A stretch of 64,000 nucleotides of DNA from Xanthomonas sp. CFBP 8443 (GCF_025666195.1 NZ_CP102592.1:3844001-3908000), one strand, 5' to 3'; positions 46,634 to 56,859 are shown, counted from the stretch's first letter. The notes: a model not told the origin generated them from the sequence alone. Program-made: numbers and translations.

Positions 46634-47527
46634 TTAAGTTGCTGATTTCTTTCGGATCAAGCTCGCCTCGAGGTGCTCGATGACCTTGCCGGCGATGTCC
46701 AACCCGCAGACCGCCTCGATCCCCTCCAGGCCCGGGGTGGAGTTGACCTCCAGCACCAGCGGACCGCGCCGCGAGCGGATCAGATCGACTCCGGCCACGC
46801 CCAGGCCCAGGGCCTTGGCCGAGCGCACTGCCACCTCCTGTTCGCCGCGGCTGGCGATCGCCAGCTGCGCGCTGCCGCCGACATGCAGGTTGGAGCGGAA
46901 GTCGCCTTCCGGCGCCTGCCGGCGCATCGCCGCGACCACCTGGTTGCCGACCACGAAGCAGCGCAGGTCGGCGCCCTCGGCCTCGCCGATGAACTCCTGC
47001 ACCAGGAAATTGGCGTACAGCCCACGCAGCGCCTCGACCACGCCGCGCGAGGCGCTAGTCTTCTCGGTGAGGATCACGCCGGTGCCCTGGGTGCCTTCGT
47101 TCAACTTCACCACGTGCGGCGGCGGCCCCAGCATCGACAGCAGGTCGCCGGTGTCGTCGGGGTTGTCGCCGAACACGGTCATCGGCATGTCGATGCCCTT
47201 GGCCGCCAGCAACTGGTGGGCGCGCAGCTTGTCGCGCGCGCGCAGGATCGCGTCGGACGGATTGGGCGTGCGCACGCCCATCATCTCCAGCTGACGCAGC
47301 ACCGCGGTGCCGTAGCGGGTGACGGAATTGCCGATGCGCGGCAGCACCGCGTCGTAGCCGGTGATCGGCTTGCCCTTGTAATGCATGGTGAAGGAGCCGG
47401 CGGCGATGCGCATGTAGCAGCGCAACGGGTCGAGCACGCGCACCGTATGCCCGCGTTCGCGACCGGCCTCGACCAGGCGGCGCGTCGAATACAGCTTGGT
47501 GTTGCGGGACAGGATGGCGAGCTTCAT
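46634..47527 (-). CDS. rimK: ATP-grasp ligase RimK (ribosomal protein S6--L-glutamate ligase)
   Basis: The 297-residue enzyme adds glutamates to the C-terminus of S6 and makes poly-glutamate in some species. ATP-grasp features are visible: [50 protein letters not shown], and the metal site in [16 protein letters not shown] near the C-terminus. The length matches E. coli RimK (300 residues). It has its own downstream terminator and appears monocistronic. Confidence 0.93.
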   Translation of the reverse strand: MKLAILSRNTKLYSTRRLVEAGRERGHTVRVLDPLRCYMRIAAGSFTMHYKGKPITGYDAVLPRIGNSVTRYGTAVLRQLEMMGVRTPNPSDAILRARDKLRAHQLLAAKGIDMPMTVFGDNPDDTGDLLSMLGPPPHVVKLNEGTQGTGVILTEKTSASRGVVEALRGLYANFLVQEFIGEAEGADLRCFVVGNQVVAAMRRQAPEGDFRSNLHVGGSAQLAIASRGEQEVAVRSAKALGLGVAGVDLIRSRRGPLVLEVNSTPGLEGIEAVCGLDIAGKVIEHLEASLIRKKSAT

Positions 47528-47825
47528 CGAGGCGCGACGGCGGTGGCTGGCCCGGCATCATACGTTGCGCCGTCGGCACTGCGGCATCGGCACGGTGCCG
47601 GCGCTGACCGGCGGCTGGCGCATGTACACGGCAGCGCGTAATACGCGGCCTGCCCGGGTGCGAGCTCGACCGCCGCCGCCGGGCTGTCCCACAGCCGACA
47701 CGGGACCGCCCCGAAACCTTCACAAAACGGTTGCATGGTGGCGGGCGGGCCACACCGGCCGTGTGCTGGCTGTCACGCATCACGCGGCGGGTCCCCACGC
47801 CTCCCCACCTTTTATTGGAATTTCG

Positions 47826-50135
47826 ATGATCCCCACCTCCAGACCCTTGCGCCTGCATGCGCTGGTGCTCGCCGTCGCGTCCGCGCTGCCGGCCTTCGCC
47901 GCGCTGGCCGAGACCGCGCCGGTTGCCGACGGCGCCAGCGCCGATGCGGCGAGCGCCACCAGCGGCAGCGATGCGACGATGCTCGACGCGATCACCGTGG
48001 TGTCCACCGGCACCACCCGCCAGGTGCAGCGCATCACCCGCGAGGACATCGGCACCGCCGCCCCCGGCACCAGCGCGCTGAAGGTGCTGGACAAGCTGCC
48101 CGGCGTGCAGTTCCAGTCGGCCGATGCGTGGGGCGCCTACGAGTGGTCGACCGCGATCACCCTGCACGGCTTCGACCAGAGCCGCCTCGGCTTCACCCTG
48201 GACGGCATCCCGCTGGGCACCATGAACTACGGCGTCAGCGACGGCCTGCAGGTGACCCGCGCGATCATCTCCGAGAACGTGGGCTCGGTGGAGTTGGCGC
48301 AGGGCGCTGGCGCGCTGGGCACCGCCTCGAGCAGCAACCTCGGCGGCACCGTGCGCTACTACTCCGACGACCCGGATGCCGAGCCGGGCATCCGCTTCAG
48401 CCAGACCTTCGGCTCCGATTCCGCGCGCCGCACCTACCTGCGCGGCGACATCGGCGACCTCAACGGGTTCTCGATGTACACCGCGCTGGTGCACGGCGAA
48501 ACCGACAAGTGGAAGGGCTACGGCAACAACGAGTACAGCCAGGCCAACGTCAAGGCGCTGTACCAGTGGGGCGACGGCAACCGGGTCAGCCTGTTCCTGG
48601 ACAGCTCCAAGCGCAAGGAATACGACATCATGGACCTGTCGCTGACCTCGCAGAAGGCGCTGGGCTGGGACTGGGACTACCTGATGCCGGACTGGAACAG
48701 CGCGGTGCAGATCGCCAACGCGCTCAACGGCAACGGCAGCTATCCGGCGTCGTTGAACGCCCTGCCCGCCGACTACGGCAAGGCCGACGCGTCGTACTAC
48801 TCCGGCGCCGGCCTGCGCGACGACAACCTGGCCGCGCTCAGCGGCGCCTTCAACCTCGGCGGCACGGCCACGCTGAACCTGGCCGGCTACTACCACGACA
48901 ACACCGGCGAAGGGCAGTGGACCACGCCGTACGTGCCCTCCTCGGCCACGGTGCCGCTGTCGATGCGCACCACCGACTACCGGCTCAACCGGCATGGCGT
49001 CACCGCGTCGCTGAACTTCACCGTCGCCGGCAACGAGATCGAGATCGGCGGCTGGTACCAGAACGCCAAGACCGTGCAGGAGCGCAACTACTTCCTGCTC
49101 GATGGCGCGTTCACCGATCTGTTCTACTTCAACAAGGCCGGCACCCGGTTCGAGCGCGGTTTCTCCCAGCACTACGAAACCGACACGCGCATGTTCTATG
49201 CGCAGGACACGCTGCGCCTGCTCGACGAACGCCTGACCGTGAACTTCGGCGCCAAGAAGCTGCAGGTGGACACCACCTCGCAGTCGCTGGTGCCGACCAC
49301 GTCCTACGCGGTCGGCGAAATCAAGGCCGATTCGGACCTGCTGCCGCAGGTGGGCGTGAACTACAAGCTCGACGAGCATCAGGAAATCTACGCGTCCTAC
49401 AACAAGAACATGGCCGGCTTCGGCTTCACGCCGTTCCAGGAATCGCAGGCGGCGTTCGACGCGATCAAGAGCTCGCTGGAGCCGGAGACCGCGCAGACCT
49501 ACGAACTGGGCTACCGCGTGCGCGGCGACGGCATCGAGGCGTCGCTGGCGCTGTACCACACCACCTTCGACGACCGCCTGCTGGTGACCTCGCCGTGCAC
49601 CGCGATCCAGACCTGCGCAGCCACGCTCAACAATGTCGGCTCGGTGCGTAGCCAGGGCGCCGACCTGGCGGTGATGTGGCGCCCGATCGCGCAGCTGCGC
49701 TGGTTGAACTCGCTGTCCTACAACGACGCCACCTACCAGGACGATTACCTCAGCGGCGGCGTGGTCGCCACCGCCGGCAAGCGCGTGGTCGGCATCCCGG
49801 AGTGGATGTTCTCCAGCAGCCTGGCCTACGAAAACGCCGGCTGGCACGCAGCGCTGGATGGCAAGTACACCGGCCGCCGCTACATCAGCTACCTCAACGA
49901 CTCGTCGGTGCCGAGCTACTGGCGCTTCGACCTGAGCGCGGGCTACGACTTCGGCCAGGTCGGCATGTTCCAGAACCTGGGCCTGAGCGCCAACGTCACC
50001 AACCTGCTGGACAAGCGCTACTTCGCCACGGTCGGCACCAATGGTTACGTGGTCTCCGATCCAAATGGCTACAACCAGACGCTGATGGCCGGCGCGCCGC
50101 GGCAGTTCTTCGTCACCTTCAGCGGCAAGTTCTAG
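47826..50135 (+). CDS. TonB-dependent outer-membrane receptor
   Basis: This 769-residue receptor has a signal peptide (HALVLAVASALPAFAALAE). A TonB-box-like stretch (LDAITVVSTG) near residue 55 precedes the plug domain (SALKVLDKLPGVQFQSADAW, GSVELAQGAGALGTASSSNLGG). The 22-strand barrel ends in the typical aromatic tail FFVTFSGKF. The ligand is unknown: no siderophore genes flank it, and xanthomonads use many such receptors for plant carbohydrates. The ATG at 47826 is chosen for the signal peptide; upstream in-frame sequence is not coding-like. The 298 bp between rimK and this gene contain its promoter, not identified. Confidence 0.92.
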   Translation: MIPTSRPLRLHALVLAVASALPAFAALAETAPVADGASADAASATSGSDATMLDAITVVSTGTTRQVQRITREDIGTAAPGTSALKVLDKLPGVQFQSADAWGAYEWSTAITLHGFDQSRLGFTLDGIPLGTMNYGVSDGLQVTRAIISENVGSVELAQGAGALGTASSSNLGGTVRYYSDDPDAEPGIRFSQTFGSDSARRTYLRGDIGDLNGFSMYTALVHGETDKWKGYGNNEYSQANVKALYQWGDGNRVSLFLDSSKRKEYDIMDLSLTSQKALGWDWDYLMPDWNSAVQIANALNGNGSYPASLNALPADYGKADASYYSGAGLRDDNLAALSGAFNLGGTATLNLAGYYHDNTGEGQWTTPYVPSSATVPLSMRTTDYRLNRHGVTASLNFTVAGNEIEIGGWYQNAKTVQERNYFLLDGAFTDLFYFNKAGTRFERGFSQHYETDTRMFYAQDTLRLLDERLTVNFGAKKLQVDTTSQSLVPTTSYAVGEIKADSDLLPQVGVNYKLDEHQEIYASYNKNMAGFGFTPFQESQAAFDAIKSSLEPETAQTYELGYRVRGDGIEASLALYHTTFDDRLLVTSPCTAIQTCAATLNNVGSVRSQGADLAVMWRPIAQLRWLNSLSYNDATYQDDYLSGGVVATAGKRVVGIPEWMFSSSLAYENAGWHAALDGKYTGRRYISYLNDSSVPSYWRFDLSAGYDFGQVGMFQNLGLSANVTNLLDKRYFATVGTNGYVVSDPNGYNQTLMAGAPRQFFVTFSGKF

Positions 50136-50212
50136 GCGAGATCGCCAGGGAAGGCGATGCGCCGCCGTTGCATTGGGTAACGGCGGCGGTTGCATCGGAA
50201 TGCCGCATACGA

Positions 50213-50243
50213 AAGAAGCCGCCATTGGGCGGCTTCTTTTTTT
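50213..50243 (+). terminator. rho-independent terminator of the TonB-dependent receptor gene
   Basis: A perfect 11-bp stem (AAGAAGCCGCC at 50213-50223 with its complement at 50228-50238) and an ATTG loop are followed by TTTTT. It lies about 78 bp after the receptor stop codon. Confidence 0.88.
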
Positions 50244-50270
50244 GTGCGTATGTTGCATGCCAGGTGATCT

Positions 50271-50347
50271 GTCGCGGCTGAAGCCGCTCCTACAGGGGCG
50301 TGGCGTGCGCCCTACCAGGCTTTTGTAGGAGCGGCTTCAGCCGCGAC
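50271..50347. repeat. inverted pair of REP-like elements
   Basis: A complementary copy (50271-50295) and a forward copy (50324-50347) flank 28 bp between the receptor terminator and the phospholipase stop codon. Together they could fold into a long hairpin. Both are near-identical to the copies at 12206, 16134 and 43800. Confidence 0.8.
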
Positions 50348-50382
50348 ACACAGCCAAGGCCACCTGAACCCCGCCGCCGCAG

Positions 50383-52470
50383 CTAACCTGCAACGACGCG
50401 ACCGATCGCCGGGTCGCTCATGCTCGGGCGGCCGGTCTCGATATGCCCGGCCAGGCGCCGCCGCCACTGCGGCATGGCCTCGCTCGCGATCTCCAGGTCG
50501 TACCAGTGGTGCTGGGCCTGCAGCGGGAAGCGCAGCACCTGGTGCGCGCCGGCGGCCAGTTCCTGCATCTGTTCCGCTCCGCCACGGTAGCTGTCGCGGA
50601 TGCGCAGCCGGCACGCCTGTGTGCCGGCATTGCGCAGCTCCAGCAGCAGGCATTGCGTGGTCGCCTCGTAGTCGGCCTCGGCCTGCAGTCCGGCGTCGGC
50701 TACGCCATCGCCGTGGAATTCACGCAGGAAGCCGTTGGGGCCATGCACGCGCAAGGCATAGCCAGCATCGGCCGCGGCGCCGCGCCATGCGCGCGCATCC
50801 TGCAATTCGCTGCACGCCGCCACCGTGTAGAACCACGGGCCGGCACCACCGCCATCGGCGTAGGCATTCAGGGCGACGCCGACGGCGCCGCGATTGACCA
50901 TCCGCAACGCCGTGCCCTGCGCTCCGGGCTGCAGGCGCACGTCGAAATCGTAGGGTAGCGCGCGCGCCGGGCGCTGTCCGGGCTCCTGCACCGGCAGCGC
51001 CTGCTGCGCGGGCCGTTGCGGCAGCGGCAAGGCCGCGGTCGCGTCGACACGGGCGATGAAATCGCGCGTGTCCGGCAGGGCGACGCGGGCGTCGTCGTGG
51101 CCGGCGAAATCCAGCGCCGAGGTTAGGTCGCCGGCGATCGCGCGGCGCCACGGGCCGATGTTGGGTTCGGCGACGCCGAAGCGGCGCTCCAGGAAACGGA
51201 TCACCGAGGTGTGGTCGAACACCTGCGAATCGACCCAGCCGCCGCGGCTCCACGGCGACACCACCAGCATCGGCACGCGCGGACCGAGGCCGACCGGAAC
51301 GCCGTGGTAGTTCTCGCCGCGCAGATCCACGTTGCTGGCGCCGATGGCCGGATCGGTCGCCGGCAGCGCCGGCGGCACGTGGTCGAAGAAGCCGTCGTTC
51401 TCGTCGTAGTTGATCAGGAACACGGTCTTGGACCAGACCTCCGGCGAGGCCGCCAGCGTCTCCAGCAGGCGCGCGCTCAGCGATTCGCCATACGCCGGCG
51501 TGCCCTGCGGATGCTCGCTGAGCAGGTACGGCGCCACGATCCACGACACCTGCGGCAGCTTGCCGCTGCGCACGTCGCGTTCGAACGCAGCGACCAGATG
51601 CTCGCCGCGCGAGGCCTTGGCGTTGTCGGCGGTGGAACCCGGCACGATCGCGCGACCGCGCTGGTAGAGGGGCGAGCTGCGGTCGAGATTGCGGAAATTG
51701 GCGAAGTACGGGTGGCTGTTGTCGCCGTAGTTGTCGAATTCCTGGTAGACCTGCCAGCTGACCCCGGCCTGCTGCAGGCGCTCGGAATAGGTGGTCCACG
51801 TGTAGCCGGGGAACGCCTGATTGTCGCGCGCCATGTCGCCGGTCCAGTTGCCGTCGTCGCGGTTGTTCACCGCCTGCTCGCCGTCGTTGCCCACGTCCAG
51901 GCCGCTGGTGCCGGTGAACATGTACATGCGGTTGGGATTGGTCGGGCCGAACAGCGAGGCGTGGTAGCCGTCGCAGATGGTGAAGGCGTCGGCCAGCGCG
52001 TAGTAGAACGGCAGGTCCTCGCGCTGGAAGTGGCCCATGGTCATCGCCGTCTTCTGCGCGATCCACGCGTCGTGGTGTTTCCAGGTCTCGTGCGAGCCCT
52101 TCCAGTGGTGGTCCAGGCCCTCCATCGACTGCGCGCTGCTGGTCTGGCCGTTCAGGCGGAACGGCAACACGTAGCGATCGCCGGCGCCGGCCTCGGGCTG
52201 GTACCAGACCGGGCGGCCGCTGGGCAGGCGCAAAGGCCTTGGATCGCCGAAGCCGCGCACGCCGCGCAGGCACCCGAAGTAATGATCGAACGAGCGGTTC
52301 TCCTGCATCAGGATCACCACGTGCTGCACGTCCTGCACGGTGCCGGTGACCCGCGCCGGCGGCACCGCCAGCGCGCTGCGGATCGCGCCGGGCAACAGCG
52401 GCATGACCGCCCCCGCGCCGAGGGCCAGGGATGCACTGGCGAGGAAACGGCGACGACTGTGTTCGACCAT
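50383..52470 (-). CDS. Tat-exported phospholipase C (phosphocholine-preferring type)
   Basis: The 695-residue enzyme hydrolyses phospholipid headgroups outside the cell. A twin-arginine signal (HSRRRFLASASLALGAGAVM) starts the protein. The phosphoesterase domain has HVVILMQENRSFDHYFGCLRG with the nucleophile region, the following FGPTNPNRMYMFTGTSG, FLINYDENDGFFDHV and DHTSVIRFLERRFG. Two C-terminal DUF756-type beta domains (around residues 480-690) complete the PlcN/PlcH layout. ATG 52470 is chosen because it precedes the Tat motif; ATG 52503 is an alternative. The lipid preference is inferred from the family. Confidence 0.9.
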   Translation of the reverse strand: MVEHSRRRFLASASLALGAGAVMPLLPGAIRSALAVPPARVTGTVQDVQHVVILMQENRSFDHYFGCLRGVRGFGDPRPLRLPSGRPVWYQPEAGAGDRYVLPFRLNGQTSSAQSMEGLDHHWKGSHETWKHHDAWIAQKTAMTMGHFQREDLPFYYALADAFTICDGYHASLFGPTNPNRMYMFTGTSGLDVGNDGEQAVNNRDDGNWTGDMARDNQAFPGYTWTTYSERLQQAGVSWQVYQEFDNYGDNSHPYFANFRNLDRSSPLYQRGRAIVPGSTADNAKASRGEHLVAAFERDVRSGKLPQVSWIVAPYLLSEHPQGTPAYGESLSARLLETLAASPEVWSKTVFLINYDENDGFFDHVPPALPATDPAIGASNVDLRGENYHGVPVGLGPRVPMLVVSPWSRGGWVDSQVFDHTSVIRFLERRFGVAEPNIGPWRRAIAGDLTSALDFAGHDDARVALPDTRDFIARVDATAALPLPQRPAQQALPVQEPGQRPARALPYDFDVRLQPGAQGTALRMVNRGAVGVALNAYADGGGAGPWFYTVAACSELQDARAWRGAAADAGYALRVHGPNGFLREFHGDGVADAGLQAEADYEATTQCLLLELRNAGTQACRLRIRDSYRGGAEQMQELAAGAHQVLRFPLQAQHHWYDLEIASEAMPQWRRRLAGHIETGRPSMSDPAIGRVVAG

Positions 52471-52813
52471 GGGGGGAGAGACCGGCAACGAGCATGCGCT
52501 CATGAGCCTGCCAGCGTAGCCGCGGCGGATGAAGCGGGTTTGACAGCACGCCTCGCGGATCAGACGAGCAGGTCCGACCAACTGCGTGAGCGAGCGTGGC
52601 GAATACATGCTTCCATTCGTCGTGGCGCCCTGACGACCATCTTCGCTACGGCAGGACGGCGGTCTCGGCAAGGCGGTGCGGGCACGCCAGTGCATTCCCC
52701 CTTCTGATCGCTACCGCGTGGCGGCCGATCGAAAATCGAATCAGCGGCCACGCGTGGGTACCGCTGCATGCGACAGGAGCGGAGCGGGTGCCCCGCTCCT
52801 GCGCAAGCCCGCC
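52471..52813. other. 343-bp intergenic region
   Basis: No gene, repeat-family copy or T-run terminator is recognised between the hydrolase stop and the phospholipase start. The open frames through here are extensions or shadows of neighbours. Confidence 0.35.
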
Positions 52814-53644
52814 TCAGCCCTGGATGAAGGCCAGCAGGTCGGGGTTGATCACATCGGCGTGGGTCGTGCACATGCCGTGCGGATAGCCCGGGTAGACCTT
52901 CAGCGAGCCGTTCTTCAGCAGCTTGGCCGAGAGCAGGCCGGAGTCGGCGATCGGCACCACCTGATCGTCGTCGCCGTGCATCACCAGGGTGGGCACGTCC
53001 ATTGCTTTCAGGTCTTCGGTGAAGTCGGTTTCCGAGAACGCCTTGATCCCTTCGTAGTGCGGCTTGGCGCCGCCGAGCATGCCCTGCCGCCACCAGTTCT
53101 GGATCGCGCCCTGCGAGACCTGGGCGCCCGGACGGTTGAAGCCATAGAACGGGCCGCTGGCGAAGTCGAGATAGAACTGCGCGCGGTTGGCGGCGAGCCC
53201 GCCACGGATGCCGTCGAACACCTCCATCGGCAGTCCGCCCGGGTTGGCCGCGGTCTTGAGCATGATCGGCGGCACGGAACTGATCAGCACCGCCTTGGCC
53301 ACGCGGCCCTTGCCATGCGCGACGACATAGCGCGCCACTTCGCCGCCGCCGGTCGAATGGCCGATGTGCACCGCATTGCGCAGGTCCAGATGTTCGACGA
53401 CGGCGGCCACGTCGGCGGCGTAATGCTCCATGTCGTGGCCGTCGCTGACCTGGCTGGAACGGCCGTGGCCTCGCCGGTCGTGCGCGACGACGCGGAAGCC
53501 CTTGCCGAGGAAGTACAGCATTTGCGCATCCCAGTCGTCGCTCGACAGCGGCCAGCCATGGTGGAAATAGATCGGCTGGGCCGTCTTGGGGCCCCAATCC
53601 TTGAAGAAGATCTCGACGCCGTCGTTGGTGGTGATCGTGCTCAT
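52814..53644 (-). CDS. alpha/beta hydrolase (non-heme chloroperoxidase/esterase-like)
   Basis: The 276-residue protein has the catalytic nucleophile elbow [15 protein letters not shown], with serine in G-x-S-x-G-like GHSTG. The oxyanion-hole [11 protein letters not shown], the acid in [11 protein letters not shown] and the late histidine in [17 protein letters not shown] are also present. It matches the cofactor-free haloperoxidase/esterase group. The real substrate is unknown; such enzymes often hydrolyse esters or peroxyacids under stress. ATG 53644 gives [19 protein letters not shown] conserved 23-bp site shared with dps lies about 85 bp upstream. Confidence 0.9.
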   Translation of the reverse strand: MSTITTNDGVEIFFKDWGPKTAQPIYFHHGWPLSSDDWDAQMLYFLGKGFRVVAHDRRGHGRSSQVSDGHDMEHYAADVAAVVEHLDLRNAVHIGHSTGGGEVARYVVAHGKGRVAKAVLISSVPPIMLKTAANPGGLPMEVFDGIRGGLAANRAQFYLDFASGPFYGFNRPGAQVSQGAIQNWWRQGMLGGAKPHYEGIKAFSETDFTEDLKAMDVPTLVMHGDDDQVVPIADSGLLSAKLLKNGSLKVYPGYPHGMCTTHADVINPDLLAFIQG

Positions 53645-53727
53645 CGGTTTGCCTTTGTTGGGTGAGGGGTGAAGTGCAGACACAGACTAGGGATTCGGGC
53701 GGCACGCGGAAATCCTACGCTCGGCTT

Positions 53728-53750
53728 GCCGCCTCATACGAAGGTGTGGG
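53728..53750 (-). promoter_or_regulatory. conserved operator-like site upstream of the alpha/beta hydrolase gene
   Basis: On the minus strand this reads CCCACACC-N3-GTATGAGGCGGC, identical outside the three central bases to the site at 57080-57102 before dps. Both copies point toward their target gene. The sequence after them (GAT-x-TCCG...CGCCCG...CCTA) is also partly conserved. A FixJ-type regulator encoded between the two sites is the likely binder. Confidence 0.65.
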
Positions 53751-53756
53751 TCGCGG

Positions 53757-54140
53757 CTATGACGCGCCGTTGCCGGCGAGCGCGCTGGCCAGGCAATGGG
53801 CGATGCGGTCGCCATCGACCGGCTTGTCGAGGAACGCGCAGGCGCCGCGCGCCATGACCCGGGTGCGGACCGTCTCGGCGGGGAACGCGGTCATGAAGAT
53901 CATCGGGAAGCTGCGGCCGCGCGCGAGCAATTCGGCCTGCAGTTGCTCGCCGCTCATCCGCGGCATCTGCATGTCGGCGATCAGGCAATCCGGATCGGCG
54001 CGCTCCCGCTCGTCCAGGAACTCGGTGGCCGAGCCGTAGCTTCGGATCGCGTAGCCGAACGAGCGCAACAGACTGGACAAGGAGGCCCTCACCCCTTCGT
54101 CGTCGTCGATGATCGCGATTACGGCAGCCTGGCTATCCAC
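53757..54140 (-). CDS. single-domain response regulator
   Basis: The 127-residue product is a stand-alone receiver domain: VIAIIDDDEGVRASLSSLL, the phospho-acceptor Asp in CLIADMQMPRMSG, a Thr switch in IFMTAFP and Lys in FLDKPVDGD. There is no output domain. GTG 54140, preceded by AAGGAC, gives a compact receiver; an upstream ATG would add about 26 non-domain residues. It lies directly downstream of the FixJ-type regulator and PAS kinase and may act as a phosphate sink or relay for that kinase. Confidence 0.82.
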   Translation of the reverse strand: MDSQAAVIAIIDDDEGVRASLSSLLRSFGYAIRSYGSATEFLDERERADPDCLIADMQMPRMSGEQLQAELLARGRSFPMIFMTAFPAETVRTRVMARGACAFLDKPVDGDRIAHCLASALAGNGAS

Positions 54141-54253
54141 GGGGGTCCTTCGCACCGCGTGTCGCACGTCAAGTGCGTCCGGTGCGCGGCCGATGCCCCT
54201 TTGTCCCATTTCGCCGGTGCGGCGAAAATCATACACAGGTTTGCCCGTGACCC

Positions 54254-54901
54254 TCAGGGTCGGGAAACCCCAAGCGTTTCGGCGCTGCGCACCAGGTCGG
54301 CGAGCGAGCGCACGCCCATCTTGCGCATGACGTTGCCGCGATGGATCTTCACCGTGATCTCGCTCAGGCCCAGCTCGCCGGCGACCTGCTTGTTCATCAG
54401 CCCGGACACCACCAACGCCAGCACCTCGCGCTCGCGCGGCGTCAGCGTGGCGTACCTGGCGTGCAGCGCCTGCACCGCGCAGCTGGCCACGCGCCGCTGC
54501 CGGTCGCGCTCGATCGCCGCGCTGACCGCATCCAGCATGTCCTGGTCGCGGAACGGCTTGGACAGGAAATCGACCGCGCCGGCCTTCATCGCCCGCACCG
54601 TCATCGGGATGTCGCCATGGCCGGTCATGAACACGATCGGCAGGTGGATGCCGTTGCGCGCGAGCTGGTCCTGGAAGTCCAGGCCGCTGATGCCAGGCAG
54701 CCGCACGTCGAGCACGATGCATCCGCACACGTCCGCCAGCGCCGCCTGCAGCAGCTCCGCCGGGGAGGCGAAGATCCGCGTGCGCAGGCCGATCGAGCGC
54801 AACAGGCTGTCGAGCGAATCGCGCACCGCCGCATCGTCGTCCACGACCACCACCACGGGCGGGCCGGGCGCGGCGGCGTGCGTCGGCGCTTGCCCGCTCA
54901 T
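54254..54901 (-). CDS. FixJ-family response regulator
   Basis: The 215-residue regulator has a receiver (VVVVVDDDAAVRDSLDSLL, Asp in CIVLDVRLPGISG, VDFLSKPFRDQ). A LuxR-type helix-turn-helix follows (LTPREREVLALVVSGLMNK, then QVAGELGLSEITVKIHRGNV). Its start codon overlaps the kinase stop (ATGA), so the pair is translationally coupled. It is the best candidate to bind the 23-bp sites flanking this regulatory block. Confidence 0.9.
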   Translation of the reverse strand: MSGQAPTHAAAPGPPVVVVVDDDAAVRDSLDSLLRSIGLRTRIFASPAELLQAALADVCGCIVLDVRLPGISGLDFQDQLARNGIHLPIVFMTGHGDIPMTVRAMKAGAVDFLSKPFRDQDMLDAVSAAIERDRQRRVASCAVQALHARYATLTPREREVLALVVSGLMNKQVAGELGLSEITVKIHRGNVMRKMGVRSLADLVRSAETLGVSRP

Positions 54902-56859
54902 GCCTGCGGAGCGCCGAGCATTGCCGCCAACAGCAGCCGGAAGGTCGCGCCCTGGCCGGGCGCGCTTTCCACCGACAAGTGCCCGCCATGCGCTTCGGCG
55001 GTGGTCCTGCAGATCGCCAGGCCCATGCCCATGCCCTGCTGTTTGGTGGTGAAGAACGGATCGAACAGGCGCTGCAGATGCTCCGCGGCGATACCCGGGC
55101 CGGTGTCGGCGACCGTGATTGCGAGCGTGTCGTGCGCGTCGCGCATCGCGCGAATGCGCAACACGCGCGGCGCGGACTGGCCGGCCATCGCCTGACTGGC
55201 GTTGACCATCAGATTGACCAGCACCTGCTGCAGCTGGATACGGTCGCCGACCACGGCCGGTAGATCCGGCTGCAGGTCCACCTGCAACGCCACCTGGCCG
55301 CGCGCGAACTCGTGCTCCACCAGGCGCACCGCATCCTCGACCAGCGCGGCGGCGCTCAGCGCGTCGCGCTTCATCGGCGCCTTGCTCAGAAAATCGCGGA
55401 CGCCCCTGACGATCTCGCTGGCGCGGCGCCCTTCGGCAATGATGCGGCCGAGGGCGGCATCCACTTCGTACAGGTCGGGCACGTCGCGATGCAGCCAGCG
55501 CATCGCCGCCTCGCCGTTGGTCACCACCGCCATCAGCGGTTGGTTGACCTCGTGCGCGATCGACGCGGTCAGTTCGCCCAGCGTCGCCACCCGCGCGGCA
55601 TGCGCCAGTTCCACCTGCGCCGTCAGCAGCGCGCGTTGCGCCTGCTTGCGTTCCGAATGGTCCACCACGAACACCAGCACGCAACCGTCGTCGTCCGGGC
55701 CGGGGAAGGTGATGGTGAAAAGCACCGGAATGCGGCGTCCATCGGCGCGGACGATCTCGGTCTCGCCCTCGTGGAAGGCATCGCCCGCGACGAACGCGGC
55801 CAGGGCCGCGGCGAAGCTGCGTTCGCCTTCGCCCAGCAGGTCGTCGAGCGAGCTGCGCGCATGCAGCGCGGCGTCGCCGCCGACCATGGACAGGAACGCC
55901 GGGTTCAGCCCGTCGATCCTGGTCAGCCGGCGCGCGCGTTCGACGAAGTCCGGGTGATCGGCAAGATAGGCGTTCAGCGCCGCGGTGTCGTGCAGCCCAA
56001 GCGCGGCCAGCTCGGCCCGCAGCGCGGTCCAGTCCTGCTGCGCGACACCGATGCGGCTGGCATCGAACATCCGCCGGTAGCGGCGCTCGCTCTGCACCAG
56101 CGCCGCATAGGCGGCCTTGCGCTCGGTGACGTCGGTATGCGTCTCCAGCACGCCCATCGGCGCTTCGTGGGGATCGCGCTGCAGCACCCAGCGGCTCTCC
56201 ACGACCAGCGTGGCGCCGGCCCTGGTGCGCTGCTCGAGCACGCCGTTCCAGGCGCCTGCGTCCAGCAGCATGGCCTCGATCGCCTGCCGCTGGATCGGAT
56301 AGCGGGTATCGAGCAGGTCGTCCGCGACCCGGCCGAGCGCCTGCTGCGCCGACCAGCCATACACCTCCTCGGCGGTGCGGTTCCAGAAGGTGATCACGCC
56401 GAAGCGATCGCGCACGAAGATCATGTCGTGCGACAGGTCCAGCAAGGTGGCCTGGGCGCACAGCGCCTTCATCGCCTTCTGGTTCTGCAGCAGCAGCACC
56501 GCGGTGGTCGCGATCGCCGCCAGGCTGACGATGGCGCGCAAGGTCTGCGAGCCGACCTGCGCGACGCCGTGCGTGTCCACATAGGTGGCGATGGTGAGGG
56601 CGGCACCGCTCAGCGCGGTCACCACCATGTCGCTGCGCCGCGCGGTGCGCGCCACCAGCAGCAGGGCGACGACGTACAGCACCGCGATGGCGCCTTCGAG
56701 CGCGGTGAAGGTATCGACCACGAAGATGGCGCACATCAGCAGCCCCGCCACCAGCCGCAACGCCAGCCGGCGCCGGCCGGCGCCCGCGCAGGCCCACGTC
56801 GCGGCGTCCCATCGCAATGGCGAAAGCGCGAAGCGCTGCTTGCGAGAGGGGGTGAACAA
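54898..56859 (-). CDS. FixL/DctB-type PAS sensor histidine kinase
   Basis: The 653-residue kinase has four or so N-terminal helices (residues 32-125). A PAS domain follows (LDLSHDMIFVRDRFGVITFW, TAEEVYGWS), then a second PAS-like region (around residues 255-400), the phospho-site LGELTASIAHEVNQPLMAVV and a HATPase (VLVNLMVNASQAM, DTGPGIAAEHLQRLFDPFFT, GMGLAICRTTAEAHGG). No heme-binding histidine context is obvious, so an oxygen sensor is not certain. It pairs with the overlapping FixJ-type regulator. It diverges from dps. Confidence 0.9.
   Translation of the reverse strand: MFTPSRKQRFALSPLRWDAATWACAGAGRRRLALRLVAGLLMCAIFVVDTFTALEGAIAVLYVVALLLVARTARRSDMVVTALSGAALTIATYVDTHGVAQVGSQTLRAIVSLAAIATTAVLLLQNQKAMKALCAQATLLDLSHDMIFVRDRFGVITFWNRTAEEVYGWSAQQALGRVADDLLDTRYPIQRQAIEAMLLDAGAWNGVLEQRTRAGATLVVESRWVLQRDPHEAPMGVLETHTDVTERKAAYAALVQSERRYRRMFDASRIGVAQQDWTALRAELAALGLHDTAALNAYLADHPDFVERARRLTRIDGLNPAFLSMVGGDAALHARSSLDDLLGEGERSFAAALAAFVAGDAFHEGETEIVRADGRRIPVLFTITFPGPDDDGCVLVFVVDHSERKQAQRALLTAQVELAHAARVATLGELTASIAHEVNQPLMAVVTNGEAAMRWLHRDVPDLYEVDAALGRIIAEGRRASEIVRGVRDFLSKAPMKRDALSAAALVEDAVRLVEHEFARGQVALQVDLQPDLPAVVGDRIQLQQVLVNLMVNASQAMAGQSAPRVLRIRAMRDAHDTLAITVADTGPGIAAEHLQRLFDPFFTTKQQGMGMGLAICRTTAEAHGGHLSVESAPGQGATFRLLLAAMLGAPQA

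Noticed and set aside
47055..50258. A 1067-codon minus-strand open frame antisense to the TonB-dependent receptor
   Set aside because: The translation is a valine/glutamine/histidine-rich low-complexity shadow without motifs, caused by GC-rich third positions of the receptor gene.
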